Positions 1-11,553 of a stretch of 64,000 bases of DNA are shown here, piece after piece. This stretch comes from Ridgeia piscesae (lineage: Eukaryota; Annelida; Polychaeta; Sabellida; Siboglinidae), in assembly GCA_025642075.2 (NCBI GenBank), contig JAODUO010000138.1, positions 1 to 64,000 on the forward strand, written 5' to 3'. Each line of letters opens with the position of its first letter. Within the stretch, counting starts at the first letter, position 1. The position numbers and the translations under genes are program-made. Under the pieces are notes generated by a model. It was not told the DNA's origin. It worked only from the letters and a program-made list of their open reading frames with translations, and ran no database searches.

Positions 1-32
1 ATACGTGATACCATGTCTATGTCTACGGACGC

Positions 33-150
33 TAGAGGATCATTACGAGTCAGATGATAGTGAGACTAGTCAGATGAAGAACTGTTCTTGCAACTTGCAG
101 ATACACGAGCCGTAGACGCGATAACAAGGGGCGGATCTGAAGCTTTATGG
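33..150. repeat. Distal part of duplicated segment, copy 1
   Basis: This stretch matches 8611-8735 closely: both carry the string CAGATGATAGTGAGACTAGT and, a little later, AACTGTTCTTGCAACTTGCA. In the second copy the sequence runs straight on into the 3' flank of the DeSI-like gene. Here it breaks off and the 9-bp satellite begins after about 140 bp of AT-rich sequence, resuming at 5336. It is therefore the far end of the same duplicated segment. No gene is seen in it. Confidence 0.75.
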
Positions 151-292
151 TCAATATTTATCCTTTCAATTTTTATATTAGCTCATCGCGACAAATCTGT
201 AAAAAGTTACAAAACTTTAGCTCTCCACCAAAAATGTCCAACTTGTCAAATGAATTTTATGGTGTCAAAATAATCTAGATGCGTTACAAACA

Positions 293-3200
293 CACAGACC
301 AGACAGACCAGACAGACCAGACAGACCAGACAGACCAGACAGACCAGACAGACCAGACAGACCAGACAGACCAGACAGACCAGACAGACCAGACAGACCA
401 GACAGACCAGACAGACCAGACAGACCAGACAGACCAGACAGACCAGACAGACCAGACAGACCAGACAGACCAGACAGACCAGACAGACCAGACAGACCAG
501 ACAGACCAGACAGACCAGACAGACCAGACAGACCAGACAGACCAGACAGACCAGACAGACCAGACAGACCAGACAGACCAGACAGACCAGACAGACCAGA
601 CAGACCAGACAGACCAGACAGACCAGACAGACCAGACAGACCAGACAGACCAGACAGACCAGACAGACCAGACAGACCAGACAGACCAGACAGACCAGAC
701 AGACCAGACAGACCAGACAGACCAGACAGACCAGACAGACCAGACAGACCAGACAGACCAGACAGACCAGACAGACCAGACAGACCAGACAGACCAGACA
801 GACCAGACAGACCAGACAGACCAGACAGACCAGACAGACCAGACAGACCAGACAGACCAGACAGACCAGACAGACCAGACAGACCAGACAGACCAGACAG
901 ACCAGACAGACCAGACAGACCAGACAGACCAGACAGACCAGACAGACCAGACAGACCAGACAGACCAGACAGACCAGACAGACCAGACAGACCAGACAGA
1001 CCAGACAGACCAGACAGACCAGACAGACCAGACAGACCAGACAGACCAGACAGACCAGACAGACCAGACAGACCAGACAGACCAGACAGACCAGACAGAC
1101 CAGACAGACCAGACAGACCAGACAGACCAGACAGACCAGACAGACCAGACAGACCAGACAGACCAGACAGACCAGACAGACCAGACAGACCAGACAGACC
1201 AGACAGACCAGACAGACCAGACAGACCAGACAGACCAGACAGACCAGACAGACCAGACAGACCAGACAGACCAGACAGACCAGGCAGACAGACCAGACAG
1301 ACCAGGCAGACCAGGCAGACCAGGCAGACCAGGCAGACCAGGCAGACCAGGCAGACCAGGCAGACCAGGCAGACCAGGCAGACCAGGCAGACCAGGCAGA
1401 CCAGGCAGACCAGGCAGACCAGGCAGACCAGGCAGACCAGGCAGACCAGGCAGACCAGGCAGACCAGGCAGACCAGGCAGACCAGGCAGACCAGGCAGAC
1501 CAGGCAGACCAGGCAGACCAGGCAGACCAGGCAGACCAGGCAGACCAGGCAGACCAGGCAGACCAGGCAGACCAGGCAGACCAGGCAGACCAGGCAGACC
1601 AGGCAGACCAGGCAGACCAGGCAGACCAGGCAGACCAGGCAGACCAGGCAGACCAGGCAGACCAGGCAGACCAGACAGACCAGGACAGACCAGACAGACC
1701 AGACAGACCAGACAGACCAGACAGACCAGACAGACCAGACAGACCAGACAGACCAGGCAGACCAGGCAGACCAGGCAGACCAGGCAGACCAGGCAGACCA
1801 GGCAGACCAGGCAGACCAGGCAGACCAGGCAGACCAGGCAGACCAGACAGACCAGACAGACCAGACAGACCAGACAGACCAGACAGACCAGACAGACCAG
1901 ACAGACCAGACAGACCAGACAGACCAGACAGACCAGACAGACCAGACAGACCAGGCAGACCAGGCAGACCAGGCAGACCAGGCAGACCAGGCAGACCAGG
2001 CAGACCAGGCAGACCAGGCAGACCAGCAGACCAGACAGACCAGACAGACCAGACAGACCAGACAGACCAGACAGACCAGCAGACCAGGCAGACCAGGCAG
2101 ACCAGGCAGACCAGGCAGACCAGGCAGACCAGGCAGACCAGGCAGACCAGGCAGACCAGGCAGACCAGACAGACCAGGCAGACCAGACAGACCAGACAGA
2201 CCAGACAGACCAGACAGACCAGACAGACCAGACAGACCAGACAGACCAGACAGACCAGACAGACCAGACAGACCAGACAGACCAGACAGACCAGACAGAC
2301 CAGACAGACCAGGCAGACCAGGCAGACCAGGCAGACCAGGCAGACCAGGCAGACCAGGCAGACCAGACAGACCAGACAGACCAGACAGACCAGACAGACC
2401 AGACAGACCAGACAGACCAGACAGACCAGACCAGCAGACCAGACAGACCAGACAGACCAGACCAGACCAGACCAGACCAGACCAGACCAGACCAGACCAG
2501 ACCAGACCAGACCAGACCAGACCAGACCAGACCAGACCAGACCAGACCAGACCAGACCAGACAGACCAGACAGACCAGACAGACCAGACAGACCAGACAG
2601 ACCAGACAGACCAGACAGACCAGACAGACCAGACAGACCAGACAGACCAGACAGACCAGGCAGACCAGGCAGACCAGGCAGACCAGGCAGACCAGGCAGA
2701 CCAGGCAGACCAGACAGACCAGACAGACCAGACAGACCAGACAGACCAGACAGACCAGACAGACCAGACAGACCAGACAGACCAGACAGACCAGACCAGA
2801 CCAGACCAGACCAGACCAGACCAGACCAGACCAGACCAGACCAGACCAGACCAGACCAGACCAGACCAGACCAGACCAGACCAGACCAGACCAGACCAGA
2901 CCAGACCAGACCAGACCAGACCAGACCAGACCAGACCAGACCAGACCAGACCAGACCAGACCAGACCAGACCAGACCAGACCAGACCAGACAGACCAGAC
3001 AGACCAGACAGACCAGACAGACCAGACAGACCCAGACCAGACAGACCAGACAGACCAGACAGACCAGACAGACCAGACAGACCAGACAGACCAGACAGAC
3101 CAGACAGACCAGACAGACCAGACAGACCAGACAGACCAGACAGACCAGACAGACCAGACAGACCAGACAGACCAGACAGACCAGACAGACCAGACAGACC

Positions 3201-5335
3201 AGACAGACCAGACAGACCAGACAGACCAGACAGACCAGACAGACCAGACAGACCAGACAGACCAGACAGACCAGACAGACCAGACAGACCAGACAGACCA
3301 GACAGACCAGACAGACCAGACAGACCAGACAGACCAGACAGACCAGACAGACCAGACAGACCAGAGACCAGACAGACAGACAGACAGACAGACCAGACAG
3401 ACCAGACAGACCAGACAGACCAGACAGACCAGACAGACCAGACAGACCAGACAGACCAGACAGACCAGACAGACCAGACAGACCAGACAGACCAGACAGA
3501 CCAGACAGACCAGACAGACCAGACAGACCAGACAGACCAGACAGACCAGACAGACCAGACAGACCAGACAGACCAGACAGACCAGACAGACCAGACAGAC
3601 CAGACAGACCAGACAGACCAGACAGACCAGACAGACCAGACAGACCAGACAGACCAGACAGACCAGGCAGACCAGGCAGACCAGGCAGACCAGGCAGACC
3701 AGGCAGACCAGGCAGACCAGGCAGACCAGGCAGACCAGGCAGACCAGGCAGACCAGGCAGACCAGGCAGACCAGGCAGACCAGGCAGACCAGGCAGACCA
3801 GGCAGACCAGGCAGACCAGACAGACCAGGCAGACCAGACAGACCAGACAGACCAGACAGACCAGACAGACCAGACAGACCAGACAGACCAGACAGACCAG
3901 ACAGACCAGACAGACCAGGCAGACCAGGCAGACCAGGCAGACCAGGCAGACCAGGCAGACCAGGCAGACCAGACAGACCAGACAGACCAGACAGACCAGA
4001 CAGACCAGACAGACCAGACAGACCAGACAGACCAGACAGACCAGACAGACCAGACAGACCAGACAGACCAGACAGACCAGACAGACCAGACAGACCAGAC
4101 AGACCAGACAGACCAGACAGACCAGACAGACCAGACAGACCAGACAGACCAGACAGACCAGACAGACCAGACAGACCAGACAGACCAGACAGACCAGACA
4201 GACCAGACAGACCAGACAGACCAGACAGACCAGACAGACCAGACAGACCAGACAGACCAGACAGACCAGACAGACCAGACAGACCAGACAGACCAGACAG
4301 ACCAGACAGACCAGACAGACCAGACAGACCAGACAGACCAGACAGACCAGACAGACCAGACAGACCAGACAGACCAGACAGACCAGACAGACCAGACAGA
4401 CCAGACAGACCAGACAGACCAGACAGACCAGACAGACCAGACAGACCAGACAGACCAGACAGACCAGACAGACCAGGCAGACCAGGCAGACCAGGCAGAC
4501 CAGGCAGACCAGACAGACCAGACAGACCAGACAGACCAGGCAGACCAGGCAGACCAGGCAGACCAGGCAGACCAGGCAGACCAGGCAGACCAGGCAGACC
4601 AGGCAGACCAGGCAGACCAGGCAGACCAGGCAGACCAGGCAGACCAGGCAGACCAGGCAGACCAGGCAGACCAGGCAGACCAGGCAGACCAGGCAGACCA
4701 GGCAGACCAGGCAGACCAGACAGACCAGACAGACCAGGCAGACCAGGCAGACCAGGCAGACCAGGCAGACCAGGCAGACCAGGCAGACCAGGCAGACCAG
4801 GCAGACCAGGCAGACCAGGCAGACCAGGCAGACCAGGCAGACCAGGCAGACCAGGCAGACCAGGCAGACCAGGCAGACCAGGCAGACCAGGCAGACCAGG
4901 CAGACCAGGCAGACCAGGCAGACCAGGCAGACCAGGCAGACCAGGCAGACCAGGCAGACCAGGCAGACCAGGCAGACCAGGCAGACCAGGCAGACCAGGC
5001 AGACCAGGCAGACCAGGCAGACCAGGCAGACCAGGCAGACCAGGCAGACCAGGCAGACCAGGCAGACCAGGCAGACCAGGCAGACCAGGCAGACCAGGCA
5101 GACCAGGCAGACCAGGCAGACCAGGCAGACCAGGCAGACCAGGCAGACCAGGCAGACCAGGCAGACCAGGCAGACCAGGCAGACCAGGCAGACCAGGCAG
5201 ACCAGGCAGACCAGGCAGACCAGGCTGACCAGGCAGACCAGGCAGACCAGGCAGACCAGGCAGACCAGACAGACCAGACAGACCAGACAAATCAGACAAA
5301 CCAGACAAACCAGACAAATCAGACAAATCAGACAA
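293..5335. repeat. 5-kb satellite array of a 9-bp unit
   Basis: About 5 kb consists of the 9-bp unit ACAGACCAG and its single-base variant GCAGACCAG, arranged in long alternating homogeneous blocks. From 293 to about 1280 the unit is almost all the A type; from about 4725 to 5260 almost all the G type. Blocks of a 5-bp derivative (CCAGA)n lie at about 2455-2565 and 2785-2990. The right edge decays into CAGACAAATCAGACAAACC-like units (5280-5335). Because the unit is nine bases without a stop in any frame, both strands are open for more than 1,600 codons; this is a property of the repeat, not evidence of a protein. The block structure suggests repeated local expansion by slippage or unequal exchange. 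Confidence 0.97.
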
Positions 5336-5902
5336 TTGGAATGACGCTAGACATTTTGGATCGTAACCATCATAAGATTCAACTTCTACACAACGTATTG
5401 ATGTGGAGAAGGTTGAACCAATTCTAAGTGATATCATTTGTTGGACTTTGCGAAGGTGTGAGTCAGACCCTTACACAGACAGACCCTTACACAGACAGAC
5501 CCTTACACAGACAGACCCTTACACAAACAGACCCTTGCACAGACATACAGCGACTTCCTTCCGGCCGAGGTTGGCGATTCGATCATTCTGACGTCGTCCT
5601 ATGGCTGTTCTTCACACGCACTCGAACAGGCCGCGCGGGCAGATCGAGGGTGCCGACAAAGAGCATGCCGGTCAAGCAAAAGGGCATGCCGTACAAGAGC
5701 CGACCGTCCAGGCGCACCCCGAGCTGGCACTCAATCGAGCACTCTGATGTCTCCAACATGGCCGCCAGCCGGTTCACAAAATGGTTGCAGTTGTTAAAGA
5801 TGACGTCATAGCCCAAGTAGGTGAACGCATACTGGCGGGCGAATCGGACGGTGTGGTCAGTGGACAGCGGCTGGGTTCTGCGGGATGCTACCACCACGTG
5901 AT
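5336..5902 (-). pseudogene. Truncated pseudogene copy of the DeSI-like gene plus 3' flank
   Basis: This is a direct duplicate of 8736-9215. It holds the end of the last coding exon (5583-5902) and its 3' flank (5336-5582). The active-site region survives as IFNNCNHFVNRLAA, but relative to the intact copy a CAG codon is TAG just after the ITW motif, one base is missing a few codons later, and the C-terminal part has shifted frame before its stop. Homology stops abruptly at the CCACGTGATCG string near 5902, so the signal-peptide exon and exon 2 are absent. It cannot encode a complete enzyme. An alternative reading as a diverged functional exon is unlikely because the lesions are disruptive and no upstream exon is found. 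Confidence 0.8.
5464..5548. repeat. 16-bp tandem repeat inside pseudogene flank
   Basis: Five copies of CTTACACAGACAGACC, the last ones degenerate. The homologous place in the intact copy (near 8860) has a single unit, so the array expanded after duplication. Confidence 0.85.
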
Positions 5903-5999
5903 CGCATATGTAGAAACAAAGTTATTTATTGAGCATAATTTGCTTTGTTCAGTGCACACACAGTGATCGTCTATTCTACATGTGATGTAATATTCGATT

Positions 6000-6430
6000 A
6001 CCTCGATCTTACGTAACCCCGCTTCCTCCACTTTCTTACACTTCCTCTCTATTCCATTCACTTAAAATGCCTCTCACTTATTCCAATTCTTCTCTCATCC
6101 TCCCAATTCCTCTCATTTCGTCGAAACTCCCCTCACATCCACCTAATTCCTCTCACTTCCTCTAAATTCACCCATATCCTTCTAATGCCTCCTATTTCCG
6201 CCAAATTCCTCTCACGTCTTCTCACTTCCTCATCATTCCTCCTAATTCCTCTCAATTCCCCTCACATCCTCCTAATTCTTCTCGTTTTCTCCCACATCCT
6301 CCCAATTCTTCTCACTTCTTCCCAATTCCCTCACATCCTCCTAATTCCTCCCATTTCCTCACAATTCCTTCACTCCCTCCCATTTCCTCGTCATTCTTCT
6401 CACTTCCTCCCAATCCCTCCTAATTCCGAG
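6000..6430. repeat. Pyrimidine-rich degenerate tandem repeat
   Basis: Imperfect units of the type CTCACATCCTCCTAATTCCT with a period near 20 bp. A related array is at 16240-16560. The open frames across it are low-complexity and not considered coding. Confidence 0.7.
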
Positions 6431-6469
6431 GCCGAGGGGCCCACTTTATCCGCCTTTCCCCTACACGAC

Positions 6470-6590
6470 TGGTGGGATCCCAATATAATAACCGATTCAC
6501 GTCCTAAACATTGCTTTATATCACATGACCGGAGAACGACCATACTCCTCGTTAGGGATTTCATTAAAAGAGGAGTCTTGCAAAGCTTGC
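6470..6590 (-). repeat. Interspersed repeat, second copy at 25172-25330
   Basis: Read on the minus strand this segment matches 25172-25330 on the plus strand. Both contain CTCCTCTTTTAA, then CTCCGGTCATGTGATATAA, then a CAATGTTTA...GCGAATGGGT-like string. The second copy has an extra segment of about 35-40 bp in the middle. It looks like an unclassified dispersed element or part of a larger one that also contains the adjacent palindromic element. No coding sequence is apparent. Confidence 0.6.
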
Positions 6591-6618
6591 AACTGACGTC
6601 ATCAGCAGGAGCGATGTA

Positions 6619-7084
6619 GCGCTTACATTTTTTCCGGGCGTTAAAAACGTTCCGGTTGACGTTTCTGCGCATGCGCAATATATGTAAAATCATCAATGTG
6701 CAGCGAAAAGACAAAGCATTTATGGTATAAATATTATGGGTTGTTCGTTAGGATGTATATAACCTCTCAGCAAAGTTATTTATCGCAAATTAACACGAAA
6801 CAAACAAGTTTTGAGGCATATTTTGATAGCAAGCGTAAATCACGTGACAGTAGTGCGCCATAATCCGTGACAATGATTTATAAAAAACGTAATATTTTAT
6901 TGCGTTGAACGACATTTTAAGAAACTCTTCACAGTAATCATCACAGGTAAGTTAACGAACAGCTCGTGGCATTTATACCGAAAATGCTTTGTTGTTTCGC
7001 TGGACATTGGTGATTTTACATTTATTGCGCATGCGCAAAAACGTCAACCGGAACGTTTTTAACGCCCGGAAAAATGTCAGCGCG
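6619..7084. mobile_element. Palindromic MITE-like element, copy A
   Basis: The element has long terminal inverted repeats: about 6619-6755 and the reverse complement of about 6941-7084 match over roughly 130 bp. The arms begin GCGCTTACAT / GCGCTGACAT and carry the self-complementary core TGCGCATGCGCA (near 6666 and 7026). The centre includes CTTCACAGTAATCATCACAG. A second copy, in the opposite orientation, is at 29521-29873. No transposase frame is present, so it is probably a non-autonomous DNA element. I could not define a convincing target-site duplication, so its superfamily is not assigned. Confidence 0.75.
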
Positions 7085-7261
7085 ACAGCGACTCTTGGCG
7101 CGCGCGGATGGCCAAGAATGTTTTTTTGCGAATTTAACTCTTTCCTGGTGAATGTCAATACCGCCACGCGCCACCACTGACACATTCTTAAACGACTATT
7201 AATTATCCATCACCTATTCACGCCTTCAAAGTTCTGCTTTACCTGGCAGTTTAGCGCACTC

Positions 7262-7845
7262 GTATGTGTGTGTCTGTTTGTGTGTGTCTGTTTGTGTGTG
7301 TCTGTTTGTGTGTGTCTGTTTGTGTGTGTCTGTTTGTGTGTGTCTGTTTGTGTGTGTCTGTTTGTGTGTGTCTGTTTGTGTGTGTCTGTTTGTGTGTGTC
7401 TGTTTGTGTGTGTCTGTTTGTGTGTGTCTGTTTGTGTGTGTCTGTTTGTGTGTGTCTGTTTGTGTGTGTAGTTTGTGTGTGTCTTGTGTGTGTCTGTTTG
7501 TGTGTGTCTGTTTGTGTGTGTCTGTTTGTGTGTGTCTGTTTGTGTGTGTCTGTTTGTGTGTGTCTGTTTGTGTGTGTCTGTTTGTGTGTGTCTGTTGTGT
7601 GTGTCTGTTTGTGTGTGTCTGTTTGTGTGTGTCTGTTTGTGTGTGTCTGTTTGTGTGTGTCTGTTTGTGTGTGTCTGTTTGTGTGTGTCTGTTTGTGTGT
7701 GTGTCTGTTTGTGTGTGTCTGTTTGTGTGTGTCTGTTTGTGTGTGTCTGTTTGTGTGTGTCTGTTTGTGTGTGTCGGTTTGTGTGTGTCTGTTTGTGTGT
7801 GTCGGTTTGTGTGTGTCGGTTTGTGTGTGTCGGTTTGCGGAGTTG
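7262..7845. repeat. 12-bp minisatellite
   Basis: About 48 copies of TGTGTGTCTGTT with a few shortened or GTCGGTTT-variant units near the right end. All overlapping open frames are repeat artefacts. Confidence 0.97.
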
Positions 7846-7935
7846 ATGTCTGTACAATAGTTTCTCATTATAAATTATTTATTAATGCTGCACGTTTATC
7901 AAATGTTATCATATTCTAATAATTTACCGAGCTTT

Positions 7936-7954
7936 ATATATATATATATATATA

Positions 7955-8012
<58 letters not shown>
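7936..8012. repeat. (TA)n microsatellite
   Basis: Almost pure TA dinucleotide run broken by two TATAGTATA interruptions. Confidence 0.95.
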
Positions 8013-8014
<2 letters not shown>

Positions 8015-8610
8015 TATAGACAACACCGTGTACAAATTACATATACCCACTTTCTCGCTACTGGGTCAGTCGAACATGAGTTCACCGACCACGTAGGTAT
8101 ACGAAGGGTTAAAAGCATTTATTTAGCAACACAGACTTCCTCTTCGACCGTGAAAGCATAAAGCGAGACTGGAAGAATGTTTTGTTCTTCTTAAAATATG
8201 CGGTGCGTAATTTATTGTCCGAAACACAAGCAGAAGCCTAGTACAGTATTGCATCAATTTCTTCCATACAGCATAACAACCTAATGCAACGTACGTATTT
8301 CAACAGCAATTTGACAGCCGCAGACATTTAGCTCTACAACTTGATGTAACAGTTCGCCGCTTTTGTACAACCACAGTGAGCGCATAACCTTTCATGCATG
8401 TGTAGAAACTTAACACCCATTCACGTTACGGCTACGCGTAGCCCGACCACCTGCAGTAACACTCTCAACCTCGCAGCTGTTCGTGAACCGTTCGGAGCAC
8501 ACACCCCTGCAACCTGCAACACCTGCTTCTGTTGTGATATTTATGCGTGATAATACTTGTACGGTGGCGTCACCTAGCGAGTGAACCGTGTATTAATAAT
8601 ATAAATTGAC
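8013..8610. other. Intergenic, no gene seen
   Basis: No convincing exon, RNA gene or repeat. A TTTATT at 8118-8123 (AATAAA on the minus strand) could serve as polyadenylation signal for the minus-strand gene that ends at 8892, but this is only positional. Confidence 0.4.
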
Positions 8611-8891
8611 GGATCATTACGAGTCAGATGATAGTGAGACTAGTCAGACGTCAGACGAAGAACTGTTCTTGCAACTTGCAGGTACAACAGCTGAAGGCAC
8701 AAGAACAAGGGTGGTGGACATCATTTGTTCATCTGACTCGGAATGACCCTAGAGGCATTTTGGATCGTAAACACCAAGTTCCACACAACGTGTTGATGTG
8801 GAGAAGGTCGAACCAAGTCTAAACCATGACATGACTAGGCGAGGCTGTGAGACAAACCCGTACACAGCGACTTCCTTCTGGACGAGGCTGG
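8611..8891. repeat. Duplicated 3' flank, copy 2
   Basis: This is the continuous counterpart of 33-150 joined to 5336-5582. Shared strings include ACATTTTGGATCGTAA-like sequence near 8757 and TTGATGTGGAGAAGG near 8792. It shows the arrangement before the satellite array opened up in copy 1. Confidence 0.75.
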
Positions 8892-9557
8892 TCAGTCGAT
8901 CATTCTGACGTCGTCCTCTGGCTGTTCTTCCTGCGCCCTCGAGCCGGTCAGTCCTGTCCACCAACTGCCCACCGTGTCGATGAGCCCCGACAACATCCCC
9001 GTGACGGCGTCGTCCCCTCGCCCCTGGGTCGAGCACTCCGACGTCTCCAAAATGGCCGCCAACCGGTTCACAAAATGGTGGCAGTTGTTGAAGATGAGGT
9101 TGTAATCCCCGTAGGTGACGGCGTACTGGCGGGCGAATCGGACGGCGTGGTCGGTAGAGCAGCGGCTGGTTCCCGCCGGACGCTGCCGCCACGTGATCGG
9201 ACAGGAGGTAGCCTTGGGGGTTTCTTCTGCCCTGTAGCCGCGAGGGTTGGTACCCCATTCGTAGTAGCGACCTCTGCGGGTATAAATCAATGTATCGACT
9301 GATTCCGTGGATTGGATGAGAGCAGATCGTCTTTATTAGAACATCGCGTCGCTAAATGAGAGTGCGTGTGCGTGCGTGAGTGCGTGAGTGCGTGAGTGCG
9401 TGAGTGCGTGAGTGCGTGAGTGCGTGAGTGCGTGAGTGCGTGAGTGCGTGAGTGCGTGAGTGCGTGAGTGCGTGAGTGCGTGTGCGTGTGCGTGTGCGTG
9501 TGCGTGTGCGTGTGCGTGTGCGTGTGCGTGTGTGATATATATATATATATATATATA

Positions 9558-9624
<67 letters not shown>

Positions 9625-10480
9625 GGAGGGGAGAGAGAGAGAGAGGGAGAGGGAGAGGGAGAGGGAGAGGGAGAGGGAGAGGGAGGGAGAGGGAGGGAGA
9701 GAGAGCCACAGAGCCGTAGAGCCCACACAGATGGATACAGGGAGGCAGAACAACGTGAAGAAAGACAGGAAAGAGACCGCGATACAGAGGAATACGGTGC
9801 CAGAGAGACGAGGGTGTAATAAAGAGAGACATACAGCAAGGAAGAGGTGAAGGGACTGAAGCAGAAGAACGAGAAAGAAACGTCTTACGAACCTGAAATA
9901 CAGCACTGTGTGACTGATGTCATGCACAAACACCCGAGATGTTGACCTTTTGACCTTCTTTCGGAACGCTGCAATATCCGTACGCCTTACGCAGATGAGG
10001 TCTTGCCGGCCAAACCAGAACCCATCTGGATATTCTGCAGCAAACAGAACGACACAAATAAATACTTTCATTTCATGAAGCCATTTCATCAGTGGTACTT
10101 TCTATTGCAAAATCGTAATTGGATGCAAAACGGACTTAATTCATCTTGAGCTGGTTAAGATTCATCAAAGGATTCCTAACAGTTCGAAAAGAAGTACCTA
10201 TCTACCATTTACCTGCACGGCTGACACATAGTCTGTTATGTGATACTTGTAGCAGTTCTTAAACGTTGTTACGATGTTCTAAGGTGAGTTTTGCCATCAC
10301 GAAGCGAATGGTGGGCCAATTTCAATAGCAAAATAGTCATATACTCGTATCAATAATTACGGCTCGTGTTGATATACTGAAGCGACGCCTACCGTCTTTT
10401 TGCGCCGGTCCCTCGCCGCTCACTTCCTGCCACGTCGTCACTAAGATGACGATCAGTATCAACAACAGCATACCCCGCAT
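8892..10480 (-). CDS. Secreted PPPDE/DeSI-like putative cysteine hydrolase, 203 aa
   Basis: Three exons joined on the minus strand: 10480-10393, 10034-9893 and 9273-8892. All junctions are GT-AG and the phases agree (1, then 2). The start MRGML opens a hydrophobic stretch (about residues 4-16) typical of a signal peptide; an upstream in-frame ATG at 10525 is possible but would bury it. The ATG directly follows TTTCGCAG, so a 5' UTR exon may be spliced on there. The mature part has SHTVLYF (His71), YYEWGTN (80-86), GTSRCS (111-116) and IFNNCHHFVNRLA (Cys141). A His then an NNC-x-HF cysteine is the hallmark of permuted papain-fold families (PPPDE/DeSI, LRAT). The 70-residue His-Cys spacing equals that of DESI1 (His38/Cys108, recalled knowledge), which favours PPPDE. 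Known DeSI proteins are intracellular isopeptidases; a secreted form would need another substrate. Activity is inferred. Confidence 0.8.
9359..9705. repeat. Compound microsatellite in intron 2 of the DeSI-like gene
   Basis: Consecutive blocks of (GTGAGTGC)n, (GTGTGC)n, (TA)n, (GA)n and (GGGAGA)n. All lie within the intron between 9274 and 9892. The change of motif along the array is stepwise, each block a small edit of its neighbour. Confidence 0.97.
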
Positions 10481-10928
10481 CTGCGAAACAACGAAACATT
10501 GTTGCTCTACTTCACTTAGCATCACCCTATCAACATAGAATGTTTAAAATACATTCACAGTGTGTGGTGTTGATGCGTGCTGTAAGAGTGTTTGCGTGCA
10601 TGCGTGGACCGTGTCTGTGTGTTTCTGGTATTTGTGTATTTATATAAAATTATAATTATTGAACACACTATAAGACATTGCAGCTTCATATTTTAGTTGG
10701 CAAAGTTGTTAATCTGCTATTGTATGCGATTCTTCACTTAGAAATTGCCAATGTCCTAAGATATGCCTTCGGAACATATCATATACGATTGATGAATGTT
10801 TCGAAAGTATTTTTTATTGAACTACAGATCAGTAAACAGATTAAAAATCAATGTCGGCTGTATATATATATTGAGCACCGAATATTAGCATTAGCAAATA
10901 TAATGAAACAAAATCATATATACTAGAA

Positions 10929-11279
10929 ATTCTCACCAGTAAAGTGGTTTACATATGTGGTGATTTTAATATAGATATATAACACTGTGAAGAACAAACT
11001 GAGTCGAAACATTTCCTTAATCAAATGTTCAGTTCTGGATTGTATCCCTTGATCACCAGACCAACAAGAATAACAGCCACAACTGCAACTATAATAGATA
11101 ACATTTTCTGTTCTGAGCTATGTAGAAATAAAATGTGCGGCATTGTTTTAAGCGATGCTATGGATCATATGCCAATTTTCGTTCTGTGTGATAATAGTAC
11201 TTACGTGGCTAATAATAATGATCCAAAACTGAAGTATAACAGAACATTAGACGATGAAGCTTTAAGCAAATTTGAATAA
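10929..11279 (+). pseudogene. LINE endonuclease (EEP-type) remnant
   Basis: The frame gives VVYICGDFNIDI followed by a TAA (10980-10982), then continues in the same frame through RPTRITATTATIIDNIF and SDAMDHMPIF. GDFN and the S-D-H-x-P motif (here with two inserted residues) belong to the apurinic-endonuclease-like domain of LINEs. The N-terminal half is missing. Confidence 0.75.
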
Positions 11280-11553
11280 GACTTAAGCCATAAAAACTGG
11301 GAAACTGTACTGAACGAATGGAACCCCAATTTAGCATACTTGCAATTTATGCAGATACTAAGTAACACCTATAACGATGCTTGTCCTGTCAAAATAACAA
11401 TGTATTCAGAAACACAAAACGGAAGGAAAAACCTTGATTATCAAGAGGCCTATAAATGCTTGCATTAAAAACAAATAGCATACTTAGCATTTCTAAAAGA
11501 ACGTCATTGTTAACAGAAAGTCGCTAAAAATAACAAAAACAAGTTAAAAATAA

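Noticed and set aside
279..5437. Open frames of over 1,600 codons on both strands
   Set aside because: They are translations of a 9-bp repeat with no stop in any phase; there is no splice context and no homology beyond the repeat.
7210..7919. Several 200-codon frames rich in Cys/Val or Thr/His/Lys
   Set aside because: Pure artefact of the 12-bp TGTGTGTCTGTT repeat.
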